Source of the DNA: Flavobacterium sharifuzzamanii
Lineage (GTDB): Bacteria; Bacteroidota; Bacteroidia; Flavobacteriales; Flavobacteriaceae
NCBI RefSeq assembly: GCF_003254585.1
Contig: NZ_QJGZ01000040.1
Location: 186,001-250,000, forward strand
Length of the DNA stretch: 64,000 nucleotides
Direction: 5' to 3'
Part shown: in pieces, positions 44,348 through 53,434 of the stretch
How positions within the stretch are numbered: the first letter of the stretch is position 1
Layout: every line of letters begins with the position of its first letter
The notes under the pieces: generated by a model
The model's database searches: none
The model's input: only the letters and a program-made list of their open reading frames with translations
What the model was told of the DNA's origin: nothing
Made by a program: the position numbers and the translations under genes

Positions 44348-45868
44348 TTAATAACCAGGGTTGTTTGGTTTTAGATTCGGATTAATTGCTAATTCTGTTC
44401 CTGGCAATGGCCATAAATAATCTCTGTTTGGATCAAAATTAGCATGTGGCTCTAAACCATTTGGGCCAAATACTTCTGGTCCGATTTTTAATCTCTTAAT
44501 ATCGTACCATCTTACGTATTCAAAAGCCAATTCTAATCTTCTTTCATCAATAACCATTTTTCTGAAATCTGCTTGAGATAATCCCGGAGTTACATTTGCT
44601 GGAAAAGAAACCAGTTTTCCTGCTTTATTTCTTGCTCTTGCGCGAACACGGTTTACATAACCATCAGCTTCTGTTGTTCCTGGATTAATTTCGTTTAAAG
44701 CTTCAGCAGCCGTCAATAAAACTTCTGCAAAACGCATTGTGATGTAATTGTGCTGTGAAGTTCTTCCGTTAGCACCAGCTTTCCCTGGAAAACGGAAATA
44801 TTTGGCAATATGCGGACGTGGCGCTTTCTCATTATCACTTGAAGGATAAACTTGCAATGATCCGCCTGGGCCTGTTTTCTTTCTGATAATGGTGTCAAAA
44901 CTTACCGCTCTTCTATAATCTCTCTGATCCCAAGTGTTGAATACTTTTAAAGAAGGAACCGCAACCGAGAAACCTTGCCCATAACTGTAACTGTCATCTT
45001 TTAATGATCCTGTAAAAAATGCGGTATAATCCTGACCGTAGTTTCCAGACGTTAAGTTATTAAAGTCAATTGTAAATAAAGGTTCTTTTAAAGAAGCTGT
45101 TTTAGTTGCATTAAATAAATCCTGAAAATCGGCATCTAAACCTAAACCAAATTTTGCTTCGTTTGTAATCACATATTTTGCTTCGTCATACGCTTTTTGA
45201 AAGTTTCCTAAAGTCAGGTAAACAGAAGCCAAATATCCTGCAGCTGTACCTTTTCCAGGAACTGCTTTTACTTTTGGTTTATCATCGAGCCATTGTTTTG
45301 CAAATTCTAAATCGGCAATGATTTTTGGGTAAACATCTGCTTCTTTGGTTTTACCAAGAGAGTTTACCTGATTCACATCATTCACCACAAAATCAACGTA
45401 AGGTATATCACCAAAAAGACGCACCAAATGATAATATGCAAATGCTCTTGCAAAATAAGCTTGAGCCACAATGGCATTTACTTTAGCAGGATCTCCGGGT
45501 GTTTTTTTAGCGCCTTCAATCGCCTGATTTGCTGCCGTTATAATAACATACGATTGAGGCCAAAAGTTAGCAACAAGTGCGTTTGTATCGTTCATAGACA
45601 TATCGTTTACATCGATACGGGCAGCTTGCGTGGTTCTATCGCCAATATCGGCCATGTCGTCACGAAGCATTAAAGCAATTGTAAATTCTCTTCCCCAATA
45701 ATTGTTGTGGGCAATGTTGGCAAAAGCTCCGTTTACAGCAGCTTGCAAATCGTCTGTATTGTTGAAAAAGTTCTCTGGACGAATAATTCCTACTGGTTTT
45801 TCTTCTAGATCAGAACAGCTGAAAAAAGTCATTGTTCCTAAGCAAAGAAGAGCTATATATTTTTTCAT
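44348..45868 (-). CDS. SusD-like nutrient-binding outer-membrane lipoprotein
   Basis: 506 residues with lipobox TFFSC (Cys18). It shows SusD/RagB-type features: ENFFNNTDDLQAAVNGAF near the N-terminus, TPR-like helices with AYFARAFAYYHLVRLFGDIPY near residue 145, and RFAEVLLTAAEALNEI and RRLELAFEYVRWYDIKRL near the end. It caps the SusC channel and binds the target glycan. It lies 12 bp downstream of susC. No other SusCD pair is present in the window. Confidence 0.95.
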   Translation of the reverse strand: MKKYIALLCLGTMTFFSCSDLEEKPVGIIRPENFFNNTDDLQAAVNGAFANIAHNNYWGREFTIALMLRDDMADIGDRTTQAARIDVNDMSMNDTNALVANFWPQSYVIITAANQAIEGAKKTPGDPAKVNAIVAQAYFARAFAYYHLVRLFGDIPYVDFVVNDVNQVNSLGKTKEADVYPKIIADLEFAKQWLDDKPKVKAVPGKGTAAGYLASVYLTLGNFQKAYDEAKYVITNEAKFGLGLDADFQDLFNATKTASLKEPLFTIDFNNLTSGNYGQDYTAFFTGSLKDDSYSYGQGFSVAVPSLKVFNTWDQRDYRRAVSFDTIIRKKTGPGGSLQVYPSSDNEKAPRPHIAKYFRFPGKAGANGRTSQHNYITMRFAEVLLTAAEALNEINPGTTEADGYVNRVRARARNKAGKLVSFPANVTPGLSQADFRKMVIDERRLELAFEYVRWYDIKRLKIGPEVFGPNGLEPHANFDPNRDYLWPLPGTELAINPNLKPNNPGY

Positions 45869-45880
45869 AGTGGTTTTAGA

Positions 45881-48800
45881 TTAAAATTTTAAATTGAATC
45901 CTGCTGTAAACGTTCTTACGTTTGGATACCCTCCGTAATCCAATCCTAGATAAGTATTACTTCTAGCATTTGAATCGTTTAAGTAGTTCGTTTCTGGATC
46001 TGTACCGGGATAATTTGTAATCGTCCAAAGGTTTTGCGCACTGATGTAAAAACGAACTTTGCTTAATCCCATTTTCGAAACAATTTTTTCATCTAAACTA
46101 TATCCTAAAGAGACGTTTTTTAGACGAATGTAACTTCCATCATAAACAAATCTTGAAGTGATTCTTTTGGTTCTCGCCGCATTTGCAGGAACATTAGTGT
46201 CTGTATGAGTTGGTGTCCAGGCATCTAAAACTTCTGTTGTTGCATTGTTGTTTCCAGAAGCCAATTCCATCAAAGTATAGTTTAAGATTTGACCTCCTTC
46301 TGAACCTTGGAAGAAGATATTCAAATCAAGATTTTTATAGGTGAAATCATTGTTGAATCCGAAGATGAAATCTGGATTCGGATTTCCGATAATTGTTTTA
46401 TCCTGAGAATCCAATTTTCCGTCTTGATTTACATCTCTGAATTTTTCTCCACCTGGGGCTGTTTCAAAGTTTCCTGGCACAACAGTTTCTCCTTGTTGAA
46501 TTACACCATCGTAAATAAATCCGAAGAAAGAACCAACTGGCTGTCCAACTCTTAAAATCTGCGATTCAGTTGCCAAGAAATGTCCAGGAGCAGAGTTGAT
46601 TAAAAGATCTTTATTATCGGCCAATTTTAATACTTTGTTTTTGTTTGAAGAAATATTAAAGTTTGTCGACCAAGTAAAATCAGCGCCAATAAAGTTTCTG
46701 GTATTAATAGCCAATTCCCATCCTTTATTTTCCAATTCACCAACGTTTTGAAGCTGAGAAGCAATTCCAGAAATTCCAGGAAGCGGTCTGTTGAACAATA
46801 AATCTTTAGTAATCGTTTTATAATAATCTGCTGTAATACTGATTCGGTTATCAAATAAACCTAAATCAATTCCATAATCTTGCTGATAAGATGTTTCCCA
46901 TTTTAAGTTCGGATTGTCTAATGAAGTTAACTGAACCGCATTGGTAATCACGTCACCACTTACATAATAGATTTCAGAGAATCTAGAAAGAGTAGAGTAG
47001 GCGCCAATTGAAGGATTTCCTGTTGCTCCGTAACTTGCTCTTAATTTTAAGTTTGAAACCGTTTTATTGTCTTTTAAGAAGTTCTCTTTACTAATGTTCC
47101 ATCCAATTGCACCAGAAGGGAAAGTTCCGTATTTATAGTTTTTACTAAAACTTGATGAACCATCTCGTCTTGCTGTAAACGTTAGTAAATATTTATCCGC
47201 ATAATCAAAATTCAGCCTTCCAAAAGCAGAAATTAATTCCGTTTCAGATAAACCAGAATCAGGTTTTAAGAAAACAGTTCCAGCGCCTAAATTTCTGTAA
47301 GAGTTTGTATTTGTTAAGAATCCTCTTGAAGCCGCATACGAATTTTCGTTTTTGTTTTTTTGGTATGAATATCCTCCAAGAACCGTCAAAATTCCTTTAT
47401 CGATAATTTCACGTTTAAAAGTCAAATAATTCTCTGTCAAGAAAGAAGAAAATCTAGTGTTGTTTACAGAAGCTTCTCCTTTGATGTTTTTTCCAGCAAT
47501 TAAAGTTGAAGGAATAAATCTTCCTGTTTGGGAATTACTATCGGTTAAACCTAAAGTAGTTTTAAAATCAAGATCTTTTGTGATTTGGTATTGGGCAAAG
47601 AAATTGTTTCGGTTTGTTACAGAAACGATTTCCAAGATGTTTTCCATTGCAGTTGCATACGGATTGTCAATATCATCACCAATTGGAGCTGTTGTCGTAT
47701 AAGAACCATCAGCATTGTAGATTCCTTTATCTGGCATAAAACGGTAAGCCGATGCGATTACACCCGCAGCTCCAGTTCCTCCAGCACTTGTCTGGCTTAC
47801 AATTCCTTCTTTGTTCTGTTTGCTTGTAAAAGTGTTTAAACCCACTTTAAATTTTGGAGACAAATCTGCCTCAAGATTTCCTACGATCGTGTATCTGTCA
47901 ATTCCTGAATTAATAACAACACCATTTTGGTTAAAGTATGTTCCAGAAACATAATATCTCACATTATCAGATCCGCCAGAAAAAGACAATTGCGTGTTAG
48001 AAATCATTCCATCGCGATAAATTACATCTTGCCAGTCTGTATCTGCTGGACCTTGCGTGTGCGTAGTAAAACTTTTTCTGTAAGCCGCAAACTGATCGGC
48101 ATTTAATAAATGCAATTTGTTATTTACCGATTGAACAGAAGTCGAGTTACTGAACTCAATTACAGGTTTTCCAGCTTTTCCTTTTTTGGTTGTTACCATG
48201 ATAACCCCGTTAGAACCTCTTGATCCGTAAATTGCAGTTGCCGAAGCATCTTTTAAAACCTCGATAGAAGCAATATCCTGAGGTGCTGGCATAGAAACAC
48301 CTGCAAATCCGTCAACAACAATAAGAGCATCTCCGCTGGCATTAATAGAAGTTCCTCCACGAACTCTAATTTTGGTTGGAGCACCAGGTTCTCCACCGTT
48401 GTTAGACATTACCGAAACCCCAGCTGCACGACCTTGTAAAGCTTGCTCTGCACTTAAAACAGGATAAGCAGTAAGCTCTTTTGCTGTAACAGAAGATACA
48501 GATCCTGTTATATCGCTCTTTTTACGAGTTCCGTAACCTACTACAATAACTTCGTCTAGTGCTTTTGTATCTGGTTTTAAACTTACGTTGATTACACTTT
48601 TTGTTCCAACTGGAATTTCAACAGTCTGAAATCCGACGAAATTGAAAACTAAAACAGCATTTTTCTCTCCTATTATTACAGTATAATTCCCGTCCATATC
48701 GGCAGAAGCGCCTACAGAAGAATTTTTGATATAGACATTAGCACCAGGAAGTCCAAGTAAATCTTCACTAGAAGTTATTTTTCCAGTCACTTTTCGTTCT

Positions 48801-48883
48801 TGTGCTTGCATCACGATATTTATCAGTAAAAAAGATACCAGTAAACACCATTTAAACGATTTGTTTTTTTGGTTTGTAAACAT
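45881..48883 (-). CDS. SusC-like TonB-dependent outer-membrane transporter
   Basis: 1000 residues. After the signal peptide (cleavage near MQAQ) comes a carboxypeptidase-regulatory-like domain (KVTGKITSSEDLLGLPGANVY), a TonB box-like DEVIVVGYG, the plug (GRAAGVSVMSNNG; IRGGTS-type motif; IEVLKDASATAIYGSRGSNGVI) and the beta barrel ending in FTAGFNLKF. It takes oligosaccharides through the outer membrane with energy from TonB. The first gene of the transport pair, 216 bp downstream of the HTCS gene. Confidence 0.95.
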   Translation of the reverse strand: MFTNQKNKSFKWCLLVSFLLINIVMQAQERKVTGKITSSEDLLGLPGANVYIKNSSVGASADMDGNYTVIIGEKNAVLVFNFVGFQTVEIPVGTKSVINVSLKPDTKALDEVIVVGYGTRKKSDITGSVSSVTAKELTAYPVLSAEQALQGRAAGVSVMSNNGGEPGAPTKIRVRGGTSINASGDALIVVDGFAGVSMPAPQDIASIEVLKDASATAIYGSRGSNGVIMVTTKKGKAGKPVIEFSNSTSVQSVNNKLHLLNADQFAAYRKSFTTHTQGPADTDWQDVIYRDGMISNTQLSFSGGSDNVRYYVSGTYFNQNGVVINSGIDRYTIVGNLEADLSPKFKVGLNTFTSKQNKEGIVSQTSAGGTGAAGVIASAYRFMPDKGIYNADGSYTTTAPIGDDIDNPYATAMENILEIVSVTNRNNFFAQYQITKDLDFKTTLGLTDSNSQTGRFIPSTLIAGKNIKGEASVNNTRFSSFLTENYLTFKREIIDKGILTVLGGYSYQKNKNENSYAASRGFLTNTNSYRNLGAGTVFLKPDSGLSETELISAFGRLNFDYADKYLLTFTARRDGSSSFSKNYKYGTFPSGAIGWNISKENFLKDNKTVSNLKLRASYGATGNPSIGAYSTLSRFSEIYYVSGDVITNAVQLTSLDNPNLKWETSYQQDYGIDLGLFDNRISITADYYKTITKDLLFNRPLPGISGIASQLQNVGELENKGWELAINTRNFIGADFTWSTNFNISSNKNKVLKLADNKDLLINSAPGHFLATESQILRVGQPVGSFFGFIYDGVIQQGETVVPGNFETAPGGEKFRDVNQDGKLDSQDKTIIGNPNPDFIFGFNNDFTYKNLDLNIFFQGSEGGQILNYTLMELASGNNNATTEVLDAWTPTHTDTNVPANAARTKRITSRFVYDGSYIRLKNVSLGYSLDEKIVSKMGLSKVRFYISAQNLWTITNYPGTDPETNYLNDSNARSNTYLGLDYGGYPNVRTFTAGFNLKF

Positions 48884-49007
48884 TCATTTTTTGGTTTTAG
48901 GGTTAATAAGTTAGATTAAGTAGAAAAGCAATAAACTCATTCCGATGATGAGAATGACCAATAAAATCTGCAGCAGTAAGTAGCTCGTTTTTTTGATTTT
49001 CATATCG

Positions 49008-49043
49008 CAAATGTATGCGCCGAAAACGATATAGAAATACAAA
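49008..49043 (-). promoter_or_regulatory. Candidate promoter of the susCD genes
   Basis: On the - strand TACATTTG (49008-49015) fits TAnnTTTG, with TTTG (49040-49043) 24 nt upstream, slightly long for the class. The -33 box would overlap the foot of the HTCS terminator. The leader would be about 120 nt. Confidence 0.4.
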
Positions 49044-49076
49044 AAAGGGTATCTAAAAATACAGATACCCTTTTTT
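49041..49076 (-). terminator. Terminator of the HTCS gene
   Basis: A 14-bp perfect stem (49041-49054 with 49063-49076) with an 8-nt loop and T-run on the - strand. It separates the regulator transcript from susC. Confidence 0.85.
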
Positions 49077-49099
49077 AACCCTTTAAAACAGTGGATTCT

Positions 49100-52000
49100 T
49101 TAAATTACGACCGAAGATTTGTAAAATTTATCGGCATATTGAGACGGAGTCTCGCCGTACTTTTTCTGGAAGCATTTGCTAAAGTATTTCGGATTATTGA
49201 AACCGACTTTGTAACTGATTTCAGAAACGGTCAATTTGTTTTGTTCTAATAATTGAGCGGCACGTTTTAATCTGATTTCATGAATGAATTCGTTTGGCGT
49301 GCAGTTTGTCCACGCTTTAATTTTTAGAAACAGCATGGTTCTGCTGACACCCAATTCGGAACAGAAAAACGGAATATCAAATTGTTCGTTTGAAATGTTT
49401 TCCTCTACAATTTTGAATGCTTTTTTCAATAATTCTTCATCCAAAGAAGAAACCGTGATTTCTGACGGAATAAAACTGTCTTCGCTTGAAAACTTGATTT
49501 TTAAGCGTTCTGTAGTGTTCAGAAGGTTTTTAACGCGAAGCCTGAATTCCATTAAATTGAATGGTTTGCTAATGTAATCATCGGCACCGCTTTCCAATCC
49601 TTCAAATTTGTAAACCAACGAAGATCGGGAAGTCAATAAAATGACTGGAATATGGCTGGTTTTGATGTTTTCTTTAATTTTTGAACACAATTCAGTTCCC
49701 ACCATTTCTGGCATAATAACATCACTGATAATTAGGTTTGGAACAAATTTTAAAGCTTTTTCTAAAGCAACTTTTCCGTTATCGGCTTCAATAATGTTGT
49801 AATCTTTTTTGAGAAGATTTTTCATGAATTTTCTCAAAACCTTATGATCTTCAACAATCAATATCGTTTGTTTTTCTTCATTTACAATTAAATCTTCGAT
49901 GTCTTCATTTTCGACAACTTCCGAAGGTTCTAATTGCGCTTTATATTGCTCAATATCATCACTTATTTTAAAATCAGGAATAATTTCGCTGTCCAAAAGA
50001 TGCTCGCGTCCAAGCGGTAAAGTCACTGTAAAAACAACTCCGCCAGTGGTTTTGTTTGTAACGTCGATTTTTCCTTTATGAAGTTCAACAATGTTTTTTA
50101 CGATCGAAAGCCCAATTCCAGTCCCTTTATTATAGTTTTTCTGAACTTGATTATGAGTTGGAACTTCAAAAAACAAATCGAAAATTTTGTCAATATGTTC
50201 TTCTGCAATTCCAACGCCCGAATCTTCAACCGCAATAAACAGATTCTGCTGATCGTGATTGATTTTAATCTTAATAGAGCCGCCTTTTGGAGTATATCTA
50301 AAAGCATTCGAAATCAAATTGTAAAATACACGTTCGAGTTTGTATCGGTCAAAATAAACTAAGATTTCTTCGTTTTCAGTTTCAAACGAATAGTCGTAAC
50401 CGCCGTCTTTGGCATATTCAATAAATGAAAGAAAGATTTCTTTGGTGAATTTTACAATGTTTCCGTTTGCCGATTCTAGTGCAACTTGATGATTTTCCAG
50501 TTTTCTGAAATCCATTAATCGGTTAATCAGACTCAACAAATGATTGGCACTTCCTTCAATTACCAGAAGCTTCTTGTACATTTCGTTAGTTCCGTTGTAA
50601 TCGGCTAAAATTTGCTGTAATGGACCTAAAATCAAAGTTAAAGGCGTTCTGAATTCATGCGAAATATTGGTAAAGAAATCCAGTTTTAATTTGTTGTTTT
50701 CTTCAATTCGCTGTGTTTCTAAATATTCCAGTTCGAGTTTTTGCTTCAGTCGAGCTTTCGATTTCATAATCCAAATCAAACCGTATAAACCTAATCCAAT
50801 TATGATTCCGTAAAGCATAAATGCCCAAATACTGCGCCACGGAGCAGGATTTACTATAACCGTAAGCGTTGTCGGATTCTGATTCCAAACACCGTCATTG
50901 TTGGCGCCACGAACTTCAAAAGTATAAGTTCCTGGATTCTGAATCGCAAAATTGGCTTCACTGTTTTTAGTTGTTGTCCAGTTGTTTTCTAAGCCAGTTA
51001 AGCGATAACTGTATTGGTTGTTTTTAGATCGAATATAATTCGGAATCGCATAACTGATAGAGAAATTGGCCTTGTCATAATCCAAAGTAATCGTTTTGGT
51101 AAAACCGATGCTTTGTTCCAAAATTCCTTCTTTGTCATGCGCATGAACCGTTTCGTTTTTAATTTTCAAATTGGTAATTAGAACTTGTGGAGCATATTTA
51201 TTTAAGGAGATTTTTGTCGCATCAAAAAATGTCGCTCCCGACGGACTTCCAAAATAAAACTGATTCGAACTTAATTTTAAAGCCGAATTATCATTGAATT
51301 CATTGCTAGCCAATCCGTCTTTCTGATCGTAAATGAGGATCGATTTTTTAATTGTGCTGTATTTGATAATTCCCTGATTGGTACTAATCCAAAGGTTTTT
51401 ATCATCATCTTCTAAAATCGAATGAATGGAAGTGATAACCGTGTTCCCGATTCTAAGATTGATTCGGTTGAATTTTTTTCCATCAAAATAATGCAATCCT
51501 TTTGCTTTTGTACCAACCCAAATTTTGTTTTGAGAATCCTGAAACAAAGTCAGAATATCATCGCCAGATACAGTCGAATGGTCATAAAAGAAATGCTGAA
51601 TAGCATATTTCTGCGGATTAAAATTTTTGAGCGGAATGCGATTCAAACCATTTTGAGTTCCAACCCAGAGAAAGTTTTGTTTATCGACTAAAATCGTACG
51701 AAGAATATTGTTGGTAAGGAAAACGGGTTTGGTATTGTCATTTCCAATAGCATCAAAGGTTTTAGTGATTGTGTTGTAACGAATTAAGCCTTTCCCGAAA
51801 GTTCCAATCCATAAAATCGAACCTTCAGTTTTCAGGGCATAAACACCGCTATCTTTTAGCAATTCATTTAAGTCTGAAGAAATTCTATTATCTTCAATTC
51901 TTTTAGAAATGGTATTGTAAGCAGATAGCCCTTTAGAAAAAGTGCCAATCCATAAAATATGATCATCAGACAAGCACATTGCTTTGATGTCATTTTTATT

Positions 52001-53191
52001 GGTCTGTCCAGTTTTGCTGTTGATATAATTTACCGATTCATTATTTCTATTATAAATCGTAATGCCACCTCCTTCAGTTCCAAAATAAATGTTTTGGTTT
52101 TTATCGGCAATGATCGAACTCACGACATCAAAACTCATCGGAATCTTTTTCGAATTCTGATTGTAATTGGAGAAATTGACATTTGAAATATCCCAAAGAT
52201 TAACGCCTTTGTAATAACAGCCAATCCAGATAGAACCTTTTTTATCCATAAAAATGGACTTTACTTTGTCGATTCCGTTAGCATTATTGCTGTTATTGAT
52301 TTTCTGAAGACTTTTGTCTTTTCCTAAAATATAAATTCCGTCATAAGCACCAACCCATAAAGAGCCTTGATTGTCAATGACTAAAGAGCGAATATCAGTA
52401 TTGATTTCGCGGTATTTTTCAGCTGGTAAAAAAGAAATAAAGGCTTTCTGTTTTTGATCAAATTTTAGAAGACCTCTGTTTTTTGTTCCAACCCATAAAC
52501 TGCCGTCTTGGTCTTCAATAACCGATTGAACGTTTAATAAATCAGTTGTGTTTAACGGATAATTTTTAAAGAATAGTTTTCCATTCATTCGATTTGTGAG
52601 CTTGCACAAACCTTTAGTTGTTCCAATCCAGATTTGACCTTCTTTGGATTTTAAAATGCTCAGAATGTTATTGCTAGGAAGAGTAGAAGCATCATCATCA
52701 GAATGAAAAACCGATGTAAATAATCCTGTTTTTTTATTGTAAATAGTTAATCCTTTTGAAGTTCCAAACCATATTTCACCGCCAATTTCTCTGATGCTCC
52801 AAACAGCATTATTGCTTATAGTATGATTGGCTTTGGTGTGAAGATATCTTGTAAAACGGTTAAATACAGGATCATAACAGTTGAGTCCGTTGTATGTTCC
52901 TACCCAGATTTTTCCAGAATTGTCTTCTTCAATGGCTAAAATATCATTGTTGCTAATTGAATATTTATCCGCAACATCGTTCCTAAAAATGGTAAATCGG
53001 CTTCCATCATATTTATTCAGACCATCACGGGTTCCAAACCACATTTGTCCAAATTTATCCTGATGAATGGCAATGACAGAACTCTGCGAAAGCCCGTCGG
53101 TTGTAGAAAAATTTTTAAGACGATATTTATTTTGGGAAAACAAATTCCCGAAAACAAATACAATTGTGAGGAAAGCTATTTTGTATTTCAT
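49100..53191 (-). CDS. Hybrid two-component system regulator (HTCS) of the polysaccharide locus
   Basis: 1363 residues. A signal peptide is followed by about 650 residues of Reg_prop propeller blades (recurring IWIGT / LWVGT motifs), a Y_Y_Y domain (about 700-765), one transmembrane helix (about 775-797), HisKA with His845 in ISHEFRTPL, HATPase (DSGVGIAEEH; GTGIGLSIVKNI), a receiver with Asp1157 in IISDVIMP, and a C-terminal AraC-type HTH (VSEISYKVGFNNPKYFSKCF). The periplasmic part senses a glycan fragment and the same chain binds DNA. It is adjacent to, and co-oriented with, susCD, GH88 and GH2. It very likely activates them. Confidence 0.95.
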   Translation of the reverse strand: MKYKIAFLTIVFVFGNLFSQNKYRLKNFSTTDGLSQSSVIAIHQDKFGQMWFGTRDGLNKYDGSRFTIFRNDVADKYSISNNDILAIEEDNSGKIWVGTYNGLNCYDPVFNRFTRYLHTKANHTISNNAVWSIREIGGEIWFGTSKGLTIYNKKTGLFTSVFHSDDDASTLPSNNILSILKSKEGQIWIGTTKGLCKLTNRMNGKLFFKNYPLNTTDLLNVQSVIEDQDGSLWVGTKNRGLLKFDQKQKAFISFLPAEKYREINTDIRSLVIDNQGSLWVGAYDGIYILGKDKSLQKINNSNNANGIDKVKSIFMDKKGSIWIGCYYKGVNLWDISNVNFSNYNQNSKKIPMSFDVVSSIIADKNQNIYFGTEGGGITIYNRNNESVNYINSKTGQTNKNDIKAMCLSDDHILWIGTFSKGLSAYNTISKRIEDNRISSDLNELLKDSGVYALKTEGSILWIGTFGKGLIRYNTITKTFDAIGNDNTKPVFLTNNILRTILVDKQNFLWVGTQNGLNRIPLKNFNPQKYAIQHFFYDHSTVSGDDILTLFQDSQNKIWVGTKAKGLHYFDGKKFNRINLRIGNTVITSIHSILEDDDKNLWISTNQGIIKYSTIKKSILIYDQKDGLASNEFNDNSALKLSSNQFYFGSPSGATFFDATKISLNKYAPQVLITNLKIKNETVHAHDKEGILEQSIGFTKTITLDYDKANFSISYAIPNYIRSKNNQYSYRLTGLENNWTTTKNSEANFAIQNPGTYTFEVRGANNDGVWNQNPTTLTVIVNPAPWRSIWAFMLYGIIIGLGLYGLIWIMKSKARLKQKLELEYLETQRIEENNKLKLDFFTNISHEFRTPLTLILGPLQQILADYNGTNEMYKKLLVIEGSANHLLSLINRLMDFRKLENHQVALESANGNIVKFTKEIFLSFIEYAKDGGYDYSFETENEEILVYFDRYKLERVFYNLISNAFRYTPKGGSIKIKINHDQQNLFIAVEDSGVGIAEEHIDKIFDLFFEVPTHNQVQKNYNKGTGIGLSIVKNIVELHKGKIDVTNKTTGGVVFTVTLPLGREHLLDSEIIPDFKISDDIEQYKAQLEPSEVVENEDIEDLIVNEEKQTILIVEDHKVLRKFMKNLLKKDYNIIEADNGKVALEKALKFVPNLIISDVIMPEMVGTELCSKIKENIKTSHIPVILLTSRSSLVYKFEGLESGADDYISKPFNLMEFRLRVKNLLNTTERLKIKFSSEDSFIPSEITVSSLDEELLKKAFKIVEENISNEQFDIPFFCSELGVSRTMLFLKIKAWTNCTPNEFIHEIRLKRAAQLLEQNKLTVSEISYKVGFNNPKYFSKCFQKKYGETPSQYADKFYKSSVVI

Positions 53192-53434
53192 AGCGGTTAT
53201 TTTTTTAGGTTCAAAGTTGCAAAGGAGCAGAGGTTCAAAGTTTTTCTCATTTTTGTCATTTCGACGAAGGAGAAATCTCCACGAGTAACTCTACAAAGAT
53301 TGACGAAGTTCTATACGGAGCTACTTACGAAGATTTCTCCTTCGTCGAAATGACAAACTATACTTATATATTATTAAAAATGAACTCATAAAGCTTTGCG
53401 TCTTAGCGACTTTGCGAGATTAAAAAAAAGAACT
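53192..53434. repeat. Palindromic element family C (53253-53356) upstream of HTCS gene
   Basis: Arms TGTCATTTCGACGAAGGAGA (left) and TCTCCTTCGTCGAAATGACA (right) form a long near-perfect palindrome, flanked by 'ggttcaaag' and 'cgtcttagcgactttgcg' words. It lies between the HTCS gene and the beta-helix gene. No coding content. Confidence 0.75.

Noticed and set aside
53253..53356. Insertion sequence ends
   Set aside because: No transposase gene lies between or near the inverted arms. The arms are too close for an autonomous IS, though a non-autonomous (MITE-like) origin remains possible.
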